Part shown: piece after piece, positions 27,004 to 35,904 of the stretch | Position numbering within the stretch: position 1 is the first letter of the stretch | Layout: each line of letters begins with the position of its first letter | Origin: an uncultured Corynebacterium sp. | GTDB taxonomy: Bacteria > Actinomycetota > Actinomycetes > Mycobacteriales > Mycobacteriaceae | Direction: 5' to 3' | Assembly (NCBI RefSeq): GCF_946223165.1 | Contig: NZ_CAMIBP010000002.1 | Location: 74,617-138,616 of the forward strand | Length of the DNA stretch: 64,000 nt | Notes under the pieces: generated by a model | What the model saw: the letters and a program-made list of their open reading frames with translations, nothing else | What the model was told of the DNA's origin: nothing | Database searches by the model: none | Position numbers and translations under genes: made by a program

Positions 27004-28320
27004 CTAACCCCGCTCCTCCACCGTGGCCCACCGCATGGACTGGAAACGGCAGACAACGCCCACGGTACGGATGGCGATAAAAGCGGCGAGCCCACACCAC
27101 ACACCGGTCAGTCCCCAGCCGCCGGCATACGCCGCCCACACGCCGGGCAGGTAGCCGCCAATGACGGAGCCCAGCGTGAGCGAGCGCAGGAACGCCGCAT
27201 CCGACGCCCCCAGCAGCACGCCGTCGAGCGCAAACAGGACGCCGCCGGCGACGACCATCGCCACCATGACCCACCACGGCCCCGCAATGGCGTCGAGGAC
27301 CTCCGCGTCGCCGGTAAACACGCGCGGAATGAGGTGGGCACCGACAGCAAATACCCCGGCGAGCGCCACGGCGAACGCGACAGAATAGCCAGTGATGCGC
27401 AGTCCCGTCCGACGCGCCACAGCGGCCGAACCGGCGCCGAGCGCCGCGCCAATGAGTGACTGCGCGGCGATGGCGAGTGAGTCGAGCACGAGGGTGAGGA
27501 AGCTCCACAGTTGCGTGAGCACCTGGTGCGCCGCCAAAGAGGCGGTACCGAAGCGCCCCACCACGGCCGTGGCGGACAGCAGCGCTACTTGAAACGCCAG
27601 GGAGCGCACGATGAGATCGCGGCCCAGAATGAGCTGTTGTTTGATGACCGTCGGCTGGGGCGCCCAGCCGCCGCCCTCGGCGCGGTTGTCCGCGCGCAGC
27701 TTGATGAGGAATTGCACGGCGATGAGCCCCATGCCCAGCACCGTCGCGGCGGCCGAACCCGGCAGGCCGAAGAAGTGCACGAAAATGGGCACTGCGATGG
27801 CGCCGGGGATGAGGCCGGCGAGGGTGAAGTACAACGGCGTGCGTGTGTCCTGTACGCCGCGCATCCAGCCGTTTCCGGCCATCTCAATGAGAGTGAGCGG
27901 GATAGCCAGCGCGGCGATACGCAACCACTGCGCGCACTGGCGGGCGACCTCATCGTTGCTAGTCAGCGCGCGGGCAATAGCGCCGGCGCATACCCACATG
28001 GTCAGCATGAGGATCGTTCCGACGATGACGGCAACCCAGGTGGCCTGCACGCCCTCCGCGACGGCCTTGTCCCGCCGCCCGGAACCAAAGAATCGCGACG
28101 CCCGTGCCGTGGTGCCATAGGACAAGAACGTCAACTGCGTGGTGACCACGGAATGCACGGCTGCCGCGGCGCCCAGCGCCGCCAGCTGGGTGGCACCTAA
28201 GCGGCCGACGACGGCGGTGTCGAGCAGCAGGTAGAGCGGCATGGCCGCGAGCACGCCGAGGGCAGGAAATGCCAGGCCAAAGATTCGGCGTGCGGAGACC
28301 TCCCCAATCTCAGCCGCCAC
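27004..28320 (-). CDS. MATE family efflux transporter (DinF group)
   Basis: The 438-residue membrane protein has about twelve hydrophobic helices in two homologous halves, typical of MATE antiporters. Features include LLDTAVVGRLGATQLAALG in the first helix pair and the repeat AVVGRFGTASLAAHQVL in the second half. It should export cationic compounds using an ion gradient; no substrate is visible. The GTG at 28320 overlaps the nrnA stop by one base (TAGTG), fixing the start and implying coupling. A longer frame up to 28440 is inside nrnA and is rejected. Confidence 0.92.
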   Translation of the reverse strand: MAAEIGEVSARRIFGLAFPALGVLAAMPLYLLLDTAVVGRLGATQLAALGAAAAVHSVVTTQLTFLSYGTTARASRFFGSGRRDKAVAEGVQATWVAVIVGTILMLTMWVCAGAIARALTSNDEVARQCAQWLRIAALAIPLTLIEMAGNGWMRGVQDTRTPLYFTLAGLIPGAIAVPIFVHFFGLPGSAAATVLGMGLIAVQFLIKLRADNRAEGGGWAPQPTVIKQQLILGRDLIVRSLAFQVALLSATAVVGRFGTASLAAHQVLTQLWSFLTLVLDSLAIAAQSLIGAALGAGSAAVARRTGLRITGYSVAFAVALAGVFAVGAHLIPRVFTGDAEVLDAIAGPWWVMVAMVVAGGVLFALDGVLLGASDAAFLRSLTLGSVIGGYLPGVWAAYAGGWGLTGVWCGLAAFIAIRTVGVVCRFQSMRWATVEERG

Positions 28321-29285
28321 TAGATTCGCCCCACGACCTCGACGAGCTCGTTGATGATCTCGCCAACGTCGCCGTGCGTCGTGTAGCCGGCGGCCGGCAC
28401 ATGGCCGCCGCCGTCGAGGTGCATGGCCACCTCGGCACAATCCACGGTGGACGACCGCAGGGAGGCAGCCCAGACGCCCGGGACCTGCTCCTTAAACGTC
28501 ACGCCCATGTCCGTGCCCTCGAGGGCGCGCACGAAGTCCACGAGGGACTCGACGGCGGCCTCCGAGGCACCCTCGGTGAGGTGCAGGGAGGCGACGAGGA
28601 CGGCCATCGTGTGGGAGCCGGCGGTGATGATCCGCAGCCCCGCGAGCACGCGGCCCACCATCTGCAGGTCCTCCGCCGTGGTGGAGTCGATGAGATCCAC
28701 GGCGATTTGCTTGGTGTCCAGGCCGAATTGCATGTAGCGGCGCGCATAGTCGTGCATGACCGGGCGCCCCCAGCGGAAACAGCCCGTGTCGGTGACGAGC
28801 CCGGCGTAGAGGCAGTACGCGATGTCGCGGTTCATCTCCACCCCGAGCAGGTCGAGAATCTTAGTGAGCGCCACCGTCGTGGACTCACACTCCGTGGCCA
28901 CCAGGTTGATATCCGCGAAACCTGGATTGGAGGAGTGATGGTCGATGCACATGAAGTCAGCACGGCCCTCCAAATCCTCGGAGAACAGGCCGGTGCGGTC
29001 GAGGGATCCGCAGTCCACAGTGACGTAGAGGTCGTATCCCTCCGGCAAATCGCGAACGCACCGGATCTCATCCGCGCCGGGAATGCTCATGAGGTTGCTG
29101 CTGATCTCGCGCAGCTGGCCGATATACATACCGGTTTCTTTGCCCAGCTGGCGCAGGCCGTGCGATAAGGCCGTGGCGGAGCCGACGGCGTCAGCGTCGG
29201 GGCGCAGGTGCGTGATGATGCACACGCGCTGCGCCGCCTGCAGCGCGCCCACGACGCGCTGGTACTGCTGTTCGCGGGTGGGCAT
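28320..29285 (-). CDS. nrnA: DHH phosphoesterase, bifunctional oligoribonuclease/PAP phosphatase
   Basis: This 321-residue protein has the DHH domain motifs THLRPDADAVGSA, VTVDCGSLDR and CIDHHSSNPGF, and the DHHA1 glycine-rich motif HLDGGGHVPAAGY. The family degrades nanoRNAs and 3'-phosphoadenosine 5'-phosphate, and in actinobacteria also cyclic-di-AMP products. The ATG directly follows the rbfA stop, and the 3' end overlaps the MATE gene, so rbfA-nrnA-MATE form an operon. Confidence 0.93.
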   Translation of the reverse strand: MPTREQQYQRVVGALQAAQRVCIITHLRPDADAVGSATALSHGLRQLGKETGMYIGQLREISSNLMSIPGADEIRCVRDLPEGYDLYVTVDCGSLDRTGLFSEDLEGRADFMCIDHHSSNPGFADINLVATECESTTVALTKILDLLGVEMNRDIAYCLYAGLVTDTGCFRWGRPVMHDYARRYMQFGLDTKQIAVDLIDSTTAEDLQMVGRVLAGLRIITAGSHTMAVLVASLHLTEGASEAAVESLVDFVRALEGTDMGVTFKEQVPGVWAASLRSSTVDCAEVAMHLDGGGHVPAAGYTTHGDVGEIINELVEVVGRI

Positions 29286-29744
29286 CTACGCCTCTACCCC
29301 GTCATCAGTCCCCTCGCTCGAGGTCTTGTACGGGTTAGCGTCGCCGGCCGGAACGGCATTTTCCTTGAGCTTGGCCAGTTCTTCGTCACGCTTGCGGGCG
29401 CGTTCCAGGAGCTCTTCCATGTGCGCGGAGGCCTCCGGGACGGCGTCGAACTCGAAGCTCAGGGTCGGGGTGAAGCGGACCGAGAGCTGATCTCCGACGA
29501 TCTTGCGCAGCTGGCCGCGGGCGCGCAGCAGGGCTTCTTCCGCCTGCGCCAGATCCGGCTCGGAGTCAAGGTCCTTGCCGCGCACCGTGTAGTACACGGT
29601 AGCGTCATGCAGGTCGCCGGTCACACGGACGTCAGTGATGGTGACGTACTCGAGACGACGGTCCTTGATTTCACGCTCAATGGCGCTGGCGACGATTTCC
29701 TGGATGCGCTTGGCCATGCGGGCAGCACGTGCGTGATCGACCAT
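29286..29744 (-). CDS. rbfA: Ribosome-binding factor A
   Basis: The 152-residue protein shows the RbfA KH-like fold: RMAKRIQEIVASAIEREIKD, then YVTITDVRVTGDLHDATVYY and a conserved LRKIVGDQLSVRFTPTL. It assists late 30S maturation and cold adaptation. The last 40 residues, rich in Lys and Glu, form an extension. The start is ATG at 29744 with a GAGGAGG ribosome-binding site. It follows infB after a 243-nt gap that contains the infB terminator. Confidence 0.95.
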   Translation of the reverse strand: MVDHARAARMAKRIQEIVASAIEREIKDRRLEYVTITDVRVTGDLHDATVYYTVRGKDLDSEPDLAQAEEALLRARGQLRKIVGDQLSVRFTPTLSFEFDAVPEASAHMEELLERARKRDEELAKLKENAVPAGDANPYKTSSEGTDDGVEA

Positions 29745-29913
29745 GGTGTCCTCCTCATCGATGGGGTTTGTACGTCAGTAATATCCCCGCAAGTCTAATG
29801 CAGGCGGCCCCCGAAATTCCATCTGCTACCCCACCGCCCGCCCGCGGGTGCCAGCGTGGGCCGCACGCGGGTGTCGACGCCGGCGCACGTGAGTGTCCAC
29901 ACCGGCGCACGCC

Positions 29914-29951
29914 AAAGCCCGCCGGTTCCGATGTGGAAACCGGCGGGCCTT
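29914..29951 (-). terminator. Hairpin after infB
   Basis: An imperfect 13-bp stem (29917-29929 with 29935-29948, GCCCGCCGGTT core, one bulged base) lies about 40 nt past the infB stop. Farther on are two copies of CCGGCGCACG near 29879-29912. Confidence 0.65.
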
Positions 29952-29987
29952 ATTGAACAGCGCTAGCGCGCACTGTGCACGGCGCGA

Positions 29988-32729
29988 CTAGTCGCGCGGG
30001 ACCTCGACCTCTTCGTAGGCCTGGATCTGATCGCCCACCTGGATGTCCGGGTAAGACAGGACCATACCGCACTCGTAGCCGGCGTTGATCTCGTTTGCGT
30101 CGTCCTTTTCGTGGCGCAGGGACTCGATCTTGGCGTCGGAAGTGATGACGTTGCCATCGCGAACGAGGCGGACCTTGCCGTTGCGCTTGACCTTGCCCTC
30201 GGTGACCATGCAGCCCGCGATGGTGCCGATGGCGGAGGACTTGAACAGCGCGCGGATCTCGGCGGCACCGGTGTCGCGCTCCTCGTAGATGGGCTTGAGC
30301 ATGCCCTTGAGAGCGGACTCAACCTCTTCGATGGCGCGGTAGATGACCGTGTAGTAACGCACGTCCACGCCCTCGGCGTTGGCCAGCTCGGTGGCCTTGC
30401 CCTCGGCGCGCACGTTGAACGCGATAATGACGGCATCGGACGCGGCGGCCAGCGTGACGTTTGTTTCCGTCACTGCACCGACGCCGCGGTCGATGATGTT
30501 GAGTGCAACCTCGTCGTCGATCTCGATGTCCAACAGGGCATCCTCCAGGGCTTCCACCGAACCGGCGTTGTCGCCCTTGAGGATGAGGTTGAGCGTCGAG
30601 GTCTCCTTGAGCACGGCATCCAGATCCTCCAGGGACACGCGCTTGCGGGCCTTGGCCTGGAGTGCGGAGCGCTTGCGGGCATCGCGCTGCGCCGCAATCT
30701 GGCGCGCCACGCGGTCGTCCTCGACCACGAGCAGGTTGTCGCCAGCGCCGGGGACGCCATTGAGGCCCTGCACCTGGACAGGACGGGACGGCCCCGCCTC
30801 TTCCACGTCATTGCCGAACTCGTCGAGCATGCGGCGGACGCGGCCGTGGGCGCCGCCCACAACAATCGAGTCGCCGATGCGGAGAGTACCGCGCTGGACG
30901 ATGACCGTCGCCACCGGGCCGCGGCCGCGGTCCAGGTGAGACTCGATGGCCACGCCCTGAGCGTCCATGTCCGGGTTGGCGGTGAGCTCCAGGGCCGCAT
31001 CCGCGGTCAGGATGACGGCCTCGAGGAGGGCGTCGATGTTGATGTTCGCCTTCGCAGAGATGTCGACAAACATGGTGTCGCCGCCGTACTCCTCCGGCAC
31101 GAGACCGTACTCGGTGAGCTGGCCACGAATCTTGTCTGGGGAGGCCTCCGGCTTATCGATCTTGTTGACCGCGACGACGACCGGGATATCCGCGGCCTTC
31201 GCGTGGTTGATGGCCTCAATGGTCTGCGGCATGACGCCGTCGTCCGCTGCCACGACGAGGATGGCAAGGTCGGTGGACTTCGCACCACGGGCACGCATAG
31301 CGGTGAACGCCTCGTGACCCGGGGTATCCAGGAACGTGATGGTGCGCGGGCCGTCCTCGAGCTCCACCGTGGTCTGGTACGCACCGATGCCCTGGGTGAT
31401 GCCGCCGGCCTCGCCGGCGCCCTCGTTGGTCTTACGGATGGTATCCAGCAGGCGGGTCTTACCGTGGTCAACGTGACCCATGACGGAGACGACCGGCGGG
31501 CGCTTCTGGAGCGCGTCCTCGTCACCCTCGTCCTCACCGAACTGCAGGTCGAAGGACTCGAGCAGCTCGCGGTCCTCGTCCTCCGGAGAGACGACCTGGA
31601 CATCGTAGTTGATCTCGGAGCCCAGCAGCTGCAGGGTGTCCTCGGAGACGGACGCGGTGGCGGTCACCATCTCGCCTAGGTTGAACAGGGCCTGGACCAG
31701 TGCTGCCGGTTCCGCGCCGATCTTCTCGGCGAAGTCAGACAGCGAGGCGCCACGGCGCAGGCGCACGACGGCACCGCCGCCGTCGGGCAGGCGAACGCCG
31801 CCCACCTCATGCTTCTGCTGCTCTTCGTACTCGTGGCGCTTCTGACGCTTCGACTTCTTACCACGACGCGGTGCACCACCCGGACGACCGAATGCACCCG
31901 CGGTGCCGCCGCGACGACCGCCGCGGCCACCGCCGCCGCCCGGGCCACCGCGGAAACCGCCGCCCTGACCTGCGCCGCCCTGGCCAGCCTGGCCGGGACG
32001 TCGCCCGCCACGACCGCCGCCGGCAGCCGGTGCCTTCGACGGCATGGCCGCCGGGTTCGGGTGCGACGGCATCATGGCCGGGCTCGGACGACGACCGCCG
32101 CCCTGACCGCCCTGGGAACGCTCCCCCTGCGGCTTCGGACGACCCTGGCCGCCCTGGGCACCGCGGCCACCCTCGCCCGGCTTGCCGCCGGGACGCGGGC
32201 CCTTGGTGCCGCCCGGACGCGGAGCCGGGCGATCGGAACCGCCGGTCGAGAACGGGTTATTGGCCACGCGGCGGGTACCGCCCGGCTTCGGCATAGCGCG
32301 CGGCGACGGGGCCGGCTTGGCACCATCATTCGACGCGGGCTGCTGCGCAGGCTGAGCCGGGGCAGCCGGCTTCGGGGCACCCGGCTTGGGTGCGGCAGAC
32401 TGCGCGGGCTTCGGGGCCGCGGGCTTCTCCGCGGCCGGGGCGGCCGGCTTCGGCGCACCCGGCTTCGGGGCGCCCGGCTTGGCGGCGTTCGAGGCAGCGG
32501 GCTTGGCCGCCGGCTTCCCAGCAGGCTTGTCCGCTGGCTTCTCCGCCTTCTCAGCGGAACCACCGCCCTGCGCCTCGTAGAACGCGCGCATCTTCTTGAC
32601 CACCGGCGGTTCGATGGTCGACGACGCAGTCTTCACAAACTCGCCCTGATCCTTCAGGGTCGCGAGCAGTTCTTTACTGGTTACTCCGAGCTGCTTTGCC
32701 AGCTCGTGAACTCGTAGCTTTCCGGCCAC
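29988..32729 (-). CDS. infB: Translation initiation factor IF-2
   Basis: The 913-residue GTPase places initiator tRNA on the ribosome. A short N-terminal IF2N domain (LRVHELAKQLGVTSKELL) is followed by a Pro/Ala/Lys and Gly/Arg-rich linker from about residue 60 to 310, as in other actinobacteria. The G domain starts near residue 415 with MGHVDHGKTRLLD, then DTPGHEAFTAMR and NKIDKPEA. The GTG at 32729 has a consensus AGGAG site; the longer frame to 32768 lacks this support. It belongs to the rimP-nusA-ylxR-infB block. Confidence 0.96.
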   Translation of the reverse strand: MAGKLRVHELAKQLGVTSKELLATLKDQGEFVKTASSTIEPPVVKKMRAFYEAQGGGSAEKAEKPADKPAGKPAAKPAASNAAKPGAPKPGAPKPAAPAAEKPAAPKPAQSAAPKPGAPKPAAPAQPAQQPASNDGAKPAPSPRAMPKPGGTRRVANNPFSTGGSDRPAPRPGGTKGPRPGGKPGEGGRGAQGGQGRPKPQGERSQGGQGGGRRPSPAMMPSHPNPAAMPSKAPAAGGGRGGRRPGQAGQGGAGQGGGFRGGPGGGGGRGGRRGGTAGAFGRPGGAPRRGKKSKRQKRHEYEEQQKHEVGGVRLPDGGGAVVRLRRGASLSDFAEKIGAEPAALVQALFNLGEMVTATASVSEDTLQLLGSEINYDVQVVSPEDEDRELLESFDLQFGEDEGDEDALQKRPPVVSVMGHVDHGKTRLLDTIRKTNEGAGEAGGITQGIGAYQTTVELEDGPRTITFLDTPGHEAFTAMRARGAKSTDLAILVVAADDGVMPQTIEAINHAKAADIPVVVAVNKIDKPEASPDKIRGQLTEYGLVPEEYGGDTMFVDISAKANINIDALLEAVILTADAALELTANPDMDAQGVAIESHLDRGRGPVATVIVQRGTLRIGDSIVVGGAHGRVRRMLDEFGNDVEEAGPSRPVQVQGLNGVPGAGDNLLVVEDDRVARQIAAQRDARKRSALQAKARKRVSLEDLDAVLKETSTLNLILKGDNAGSVEALEDALLDIEIDDEVALNIIDRGVGAVTETNVTLAAASDAVIIAFNVRAEGKATELANAEGVDVRYYTVIYRAIEEVESALKGMLKPIYEERDTGAAEIRALFKSSAIGTIAGCMVTEGKVKRNGKVRLVRDGNVITSDAKIESLRHEKDDANEINAGYECGMVLSYPDIQVGDQIQAYEEVEVPRD

Positions 32730-32749
32730 TTGTCTCCTCTTGGTTGTTA

Positions 32750-32794
32750 CCTCAGGGCGTGGCCGCAAGTGCTACTTGCAGGCAGCCTCTGAGG
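32750..32794 (-). promoter_or_regulatory. Structured leader hairpin upstream of infB
   Basis: An outer stem CCTCAG/CTGAGG (32750-32755 with 32789-32794) encloses an inner GCAAGT/ACTTGC hairpin (32765-32770 with 32774-32779). It ends about 20 nt before the infB GTG. It could affect readthrough or translation; no known riboswitch class is recognised. Confidence 0.5.
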
Positions 32795-32885
32795 ATGTCT
32801 TTTGGACTTTCATCGCTGATGCTTCATCGTTGTGTGCTCATCAGTGTTCGGGTCTTCCTCTTATAAACTTCTCGGGGCACGCAAG

Positions 32886-33185
32886 TCATTCACGCGCCCG
32901 CAGGTCCGACAGGTACTGACGTACCTGGCCTGTGTCCACGGGGGCAGACGTCCGGAGCGCCCTGCCAAAGGCCTTGCGACGCTCCGCCAGCTCGAGTGCA
33001 TCCAGACTCGGCGTCAACCACGCTCCCCGACCGGGAAGGCGCCGACGCGGGTCTGCCACGACGCGGGCGCGCTGCGGATCCTCGGGGTCGAGGACCACGC
33101 GGAGCAACTCCGTGTCTGGCCGGCGGTCACGCGTGGCGATGCACGTGCGCAGAGGCCGCGCGGCAGACGAGGAGATAAAGGTCAT
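32886..33185 (-). CDS. ylxR: YlxR family (DUF448) nucleic-acid-binding protein
   Basis: This basic 99-residue protein has the YlxR signature RPLRTCIATRDRRPDTELLR and the conserved GRGAWLTPSLDALELAERRK block. The family lies between nusA and infB in many bacteria and is thought to bind RNA or DNA; roles in RNase P modulation and nucleoid-associated regulation have been reported for single members. The ATG at 33185 is chosen because homology starts just after it; a frame to 33227 adds 14 residues without family match. Confidence 0.88.
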   Translation of the reverse strand: MTFISSSAARPLRTCIATRDRRPDTELLRVVLDPEDPQRARVVADPRRRLPGRGAWLTPSLDALELAERRKAFGRALRTSAPVDTGQVRQYLSDLRARE

Positions 33186-33402
33186 AGTTTTCACTCTCCT
33201 CACATGTCGCACTGCCCACGCGCGCACGAATGCGCTGCGTGTGACCCGCCGAATGCATGTGGGCCGTTGTCTATCCTACGTCACGCGCGGTGAGAAATAC
33301 ATTTCCCGCGCCCACGCGAACGTCGCACGACCGCCGCGGAAGGTCTCTCCGTCGTGAACAGTCTCACCGTCGTGGAACCTGCCGCGACGCGACGACAGCG
33401 GC

Positions 33403-34434
33403 CTAGGCTTCCTCGGTGTCCGAGTGGATGTCAATCTTCCATCCGGTCAGGCGGGCGGCCAGGCGGGCGTTCTGCCCTTCCTTGCCAATAGCCAGGGACA
33501 GCTGGTAATCCGGCACGGTCACACGGGCCACCTGCAGCTCGGCGTCTTGGACCTCCACCTTGACCACCTTGGACGGTGCTAGGGCGTTACCCACGTACAC
33601 GGCCGGGTCCTCGTTGTAGTCGATGATGTCGATCTTCTCGCCCGCCAGCTCGCGCATGATGGTGTTGACGCGCGCACCCTTGGGACCGATGCAGGCGCCC
33701 TTGGCGTTGAGGCCCTTGGCCTTGCCCTGGACGGACACCTTGGAACGGTGGCCGGCCTCGCGGGCGATGGAGACGATCTCCACCGTGCCGTCGCCCACCT
33801 CGGGAATCTCCAGTTCGAAGAGGCCGCGGACGAGTTCGGGATGGGTGCGGGACAGGTTGACCTGCACGGCCGGTCCGTTCTTGGTCACGCCCACGACGTA
33901 CGCCTTTATGCGGTCGCCGTGCTTGAGCACCTCGCCCGGGATCTGCTCGGCCGGCAGGAGGATGCCGTCCTGGGAGTCGAGCTCGGTGCCCAGCTGCACC
34001 ACGACGATGCCGCGCTCGTTGGCGCGGACATCGCGCTGCACAATGCCAGAGACGATGCGGCCGGTGTATTCGCTGTAGGAGTCATAGGTGCGGTCAGCCT
34101 CGGCCTCGCGCAGCTTACGAATGATCGCGTCGCGGACGGCGTGGGCGCCGATGCGGCTGAAGTTGGACGGGGTGTCGTCATACTCGGAGACGACCTCGCC
34201 GGTCTCCGGATCGGTCTCGGTGACGATGACCGCGACGGCACCGGTGTCGCCGTCGATATCCACTCGGGCCTTGCTCACGGGCGCGGACGGATCCGTCTCC
34301 GTCTTTACATCGCTGAGCTGCTGGTGTTCGCGGTAGGAAAACAACAAGGCACCGGCAATAGTGGACAACATGTCCCCGACGGGGATTCCGTGTTGAGCCT
34401 GGATATTGCGCAGTGCCGCGATGTCAATATTCAC
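33403..34434 (-). CDS. nusA: Transcription termination/antitermination factor NusA
   Basis: The 343-residue protein has the NusA N-terminal RNA-polymerase-binding domain, an S1 domain (RIVSGIVQRDVRANERGIVVV region), and two KH domains (NAKGACIGPKGARVNTIM; DYQLSLAIGKEGQNARLA). It lacks the C-terminal acidic repeats of enteric NusA, as is normal for actinobacteria. The start is GTG at 34434, 5 nt beyond the rimP stop, so the two are co-transcribed. Confidence 0.96.
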   Translation of the reverse strand: MNIDIAALRNIQAQHGIPVGDMLSTIAGALLFSYREHQQLSDVKTETDPSAPVSKARVDIDGDTGAVAVIVTETDPETGEVVSEYDDTPSNFSRIGAHAVRDAIIRKLREAEADRTYDSYSEYTGRIVSGIVQRDVRANERGIVVVQLGTELDSQDGILLPAEQIPGEVLKHGDRIKAYVVGVTKNGPAVQVNLSRTHPELVRGLFELEIPEVGDGTVEIVSIAREAGHRSKVSVQGKAKGLNAKGACIGPKGARVNTIMRELAGEKIDIIDYNEDPAVYVGNALAPSKVVKVEVQDAELQVARVTVPDYQLSLAIGKEGQNARLAARLTGWKIDIHSDTEEA

Positions 34435-34439
34435 TTATT

Positions 34440-34970
34440 TTAGTCCTCTCGGATGGCCTTCTCGGCCGCGTCTAGATACTCAAGCTCCGTCGCCGCAAGC
34501 TCTGCCTCCGGCGCCTTCGCGAATTCAATTTCTACCACCTGTCCCGCCAGATCTTCAATTCGCCGCTCGGAAATGACCACGTCTTTCTTCACCGTGTTGA
34601 CGAGGATCACGGACGTCTCGTCCGGGGAGAGGGCGCCGAGGCGGCCGGCCTCGATGCGGCGGCCGCGGTTGCGGCGGAAGTGGCGCGGCAGGGTCAGCGG
34701 CAGATCTACACCCGGGGTGGAGACCTCGAGGGTGTAGCCCGCGCCAAAGTTGAGCTCGCCGGCGGCCTCGAGCCCGTCAAAGAAGGTGGAGATCTCATCG
34801 GAGACAACCTCGAGGAGATCCGAGCTGGGGCGAGTATCGCCATCGACCCTGACGACAACCTGGGACTTCTTCCCCGCCGGTGTGGCCTTGACGTGCTCCA
34901 CGTCCAGGCCGTGGGTGGCGAGCAAGGGCGTCAAGCGCTGGGTCAAAACTTCTGCAGTTGGGAAAGCCAT
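34440..34970 (-). CDS. rimP: Ribosome maturation factor RimP
   Basis: This 176-residue protein has the RimP layout, with an N-terminal alpha/beta domain (LDVEHVKATPAGKKSQVVVRV), the motif YTLEVSTPGVDLPLTLPRHF, and an SH3-like C-terminal domain. It assists 30S assembly. The ATG at 34970 is preceded by TAGTGT with leaderless spacing, and the frame extending to 35300 lies antisense to the lipoprotein gene and is rejected. It is the first gene of the nusA operon. Confidence 0.94.
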   Translation of the reverse strand: MAFPTAEVLTQRLTPLLATHGLDVEHVKATPAGKKSQVVVRVDGDTRPSSDLLEVVSDEISTFFDGLEAAGELNFGAGYTLEVSTPGVDLPLTLPRHFRRNRGRRIEAGRLGALSPDETSVILVNTVKKDVVISERRIEDLAGQVVEIEFAKAPEAELAATELEYLDAAEKAIRED

Positions 34971-34977
34971 GCGGTCT

Positions 34978-34983
34978 ACACTA
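34978..34983 (-). promoter_or_regulatory. -10 element of rimP-nusA operon, leaderless spacing
   Basis: TAGTGT on the minus strand ends 7 nt before the rimP ATG and lies only 12 nt from the opposing -10 of the lipoprotein gene. Confidence 0.6.
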
Positions 34984-34995
34984 CTTCCCCAACGG

Positions 34996-35001
34996 TAAGG
35001 T
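34996..35001 (+). promoter_or_regulatory. -10 element of the DUF4439 lipoprotein gene, leaderless spacing
   Basis: TAAGGT ends 7 nt before the GTG at 35009. The two divergent start codons are only 38 nt apart. Confidence 0.6.
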
Positions 35002-35008
35002 GTCATGC

Positions 35009-35884
35009 GTGAACCGCCCCATTCGTGCAACCGCTTGTCTCCTCCTGGCCGGCTTGGCCCTGCCCTGTTTAAGCGCCTGTTCCACGGTGGTGGACTTCTT
35101 CGGCCCGCGCCCGGACCCGGTGCTCGTGCAGCTGGCCGCGCAGGCCGAGGCGTCCGGTAGCACCGCGCATGCCGATGCCCTGTGGGCGGAGGTCGCGCGC
35201 CTGTGCGGCACGAAGGCGGACGGGCAGGTCCCGCACTCCTGCGAGGTCGACCACACCGCAGCGGTAGCCGCCCTGGATGCCACCCCGGCCCCGGAGCCAC
35301 TCACCGCCGCGGTCCCGGCCGAGTCCCGTGCCCTCATCATCTCCCAGGCCATCGACGACGCCGTCGCTGCGTCGACCGATGCAGCCGATCCTGCCGCGGA
35401 TCCGGTCACGGATCCGGCAGCAGAACACGCCGCCGAAGCGCGCCTTCCCGTCGCACAGAAGGGCGACACGCTCGCCGGCACCGACGCCGAGCAGGCGACC
35501 GAGCTGTTGTCCTGGGAGCACGGCGTCCTCTGGGCGCTCAACTTCGCTCACGCCTACGCCGATAGCGACACCGCCGCGCGCATTGATGCAGCGATCGATG
35601 AACACGAGAACATCGCCCGACAGCTCACCGCAGTCCTCACCGACCCGCCGGTCGAGGCCGCCGGATACACCGCCATCGCGGACTCCCCCGACGCCCCCGC
35701 GCTGCCCACCGATACTGCTAGCGCGGCGGCCTTTGCCAATGCCCTACTCGACCGCACCGGGGAGTATTGGGCCGCGGTGACCATGGGGACGCCGCTACCC
35801 GCCGGGGCATCGGAAAGCGGCACGCCCGTCACCCCCTGGCTGTCCTACCTCATCGCGACCTCGGCGCAGCTGCGCGCCGCCTAG
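35009..35884 (+). CDS. Putative lipoprotein with DUF4439 (ferritin-like) domain
   Basis: The 291-residue protein starts with a lipoprotein signal (ATACLLLAGLALPCLSAC) whose lipobox LSAC puts the lipidated Cys near residue 24. The C-terminal part from about residue 165, with LLSWEHGVLWALNFAHAY, resembles the helical DUF4439 domain found beside rimP in mycolate actinobacteria. No function is known. The middle is Ala/Asp-rich. The GTG at 35009 is chosen because it directly precedes the positively charged n-region; the frame upstream overlaps rimP. Confidence 0.78.
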   Translation: MNRPIRATACLLLAGLALPCLSACSTVVDFFGPRPDPVLVQLAAQAEASGSTAHADALWAEVARLCGTKADGQVPHSCEVDHTAAVAALDATPAPEPLTAAVPAESRALIISQAIDDAVAASTDAADPAADPVTDPAAEHAAEARLPVAQKGDTLAGTDAEQATELLSWEHGVLWALNFAHAYADSDTAARIDAAIDEHENIARQLTAVLTDPPVEAAGYTAIADSPDAPALPTDTASAAAFANALLDRTGEYWAAVTMGTPLPAGASESGTPVTPWLSYLIATSAQLRAA

Positions 35885-35904
35885 CGCGGTTCACCCGGGC
35901 AGGC

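Noticed and set aside
31800..32600. Gly/Arg and Pro/Ala-rich region of IF-2 as a novel domain
   Set aside because: Such linkers are normal in actinobacterial IF-2.
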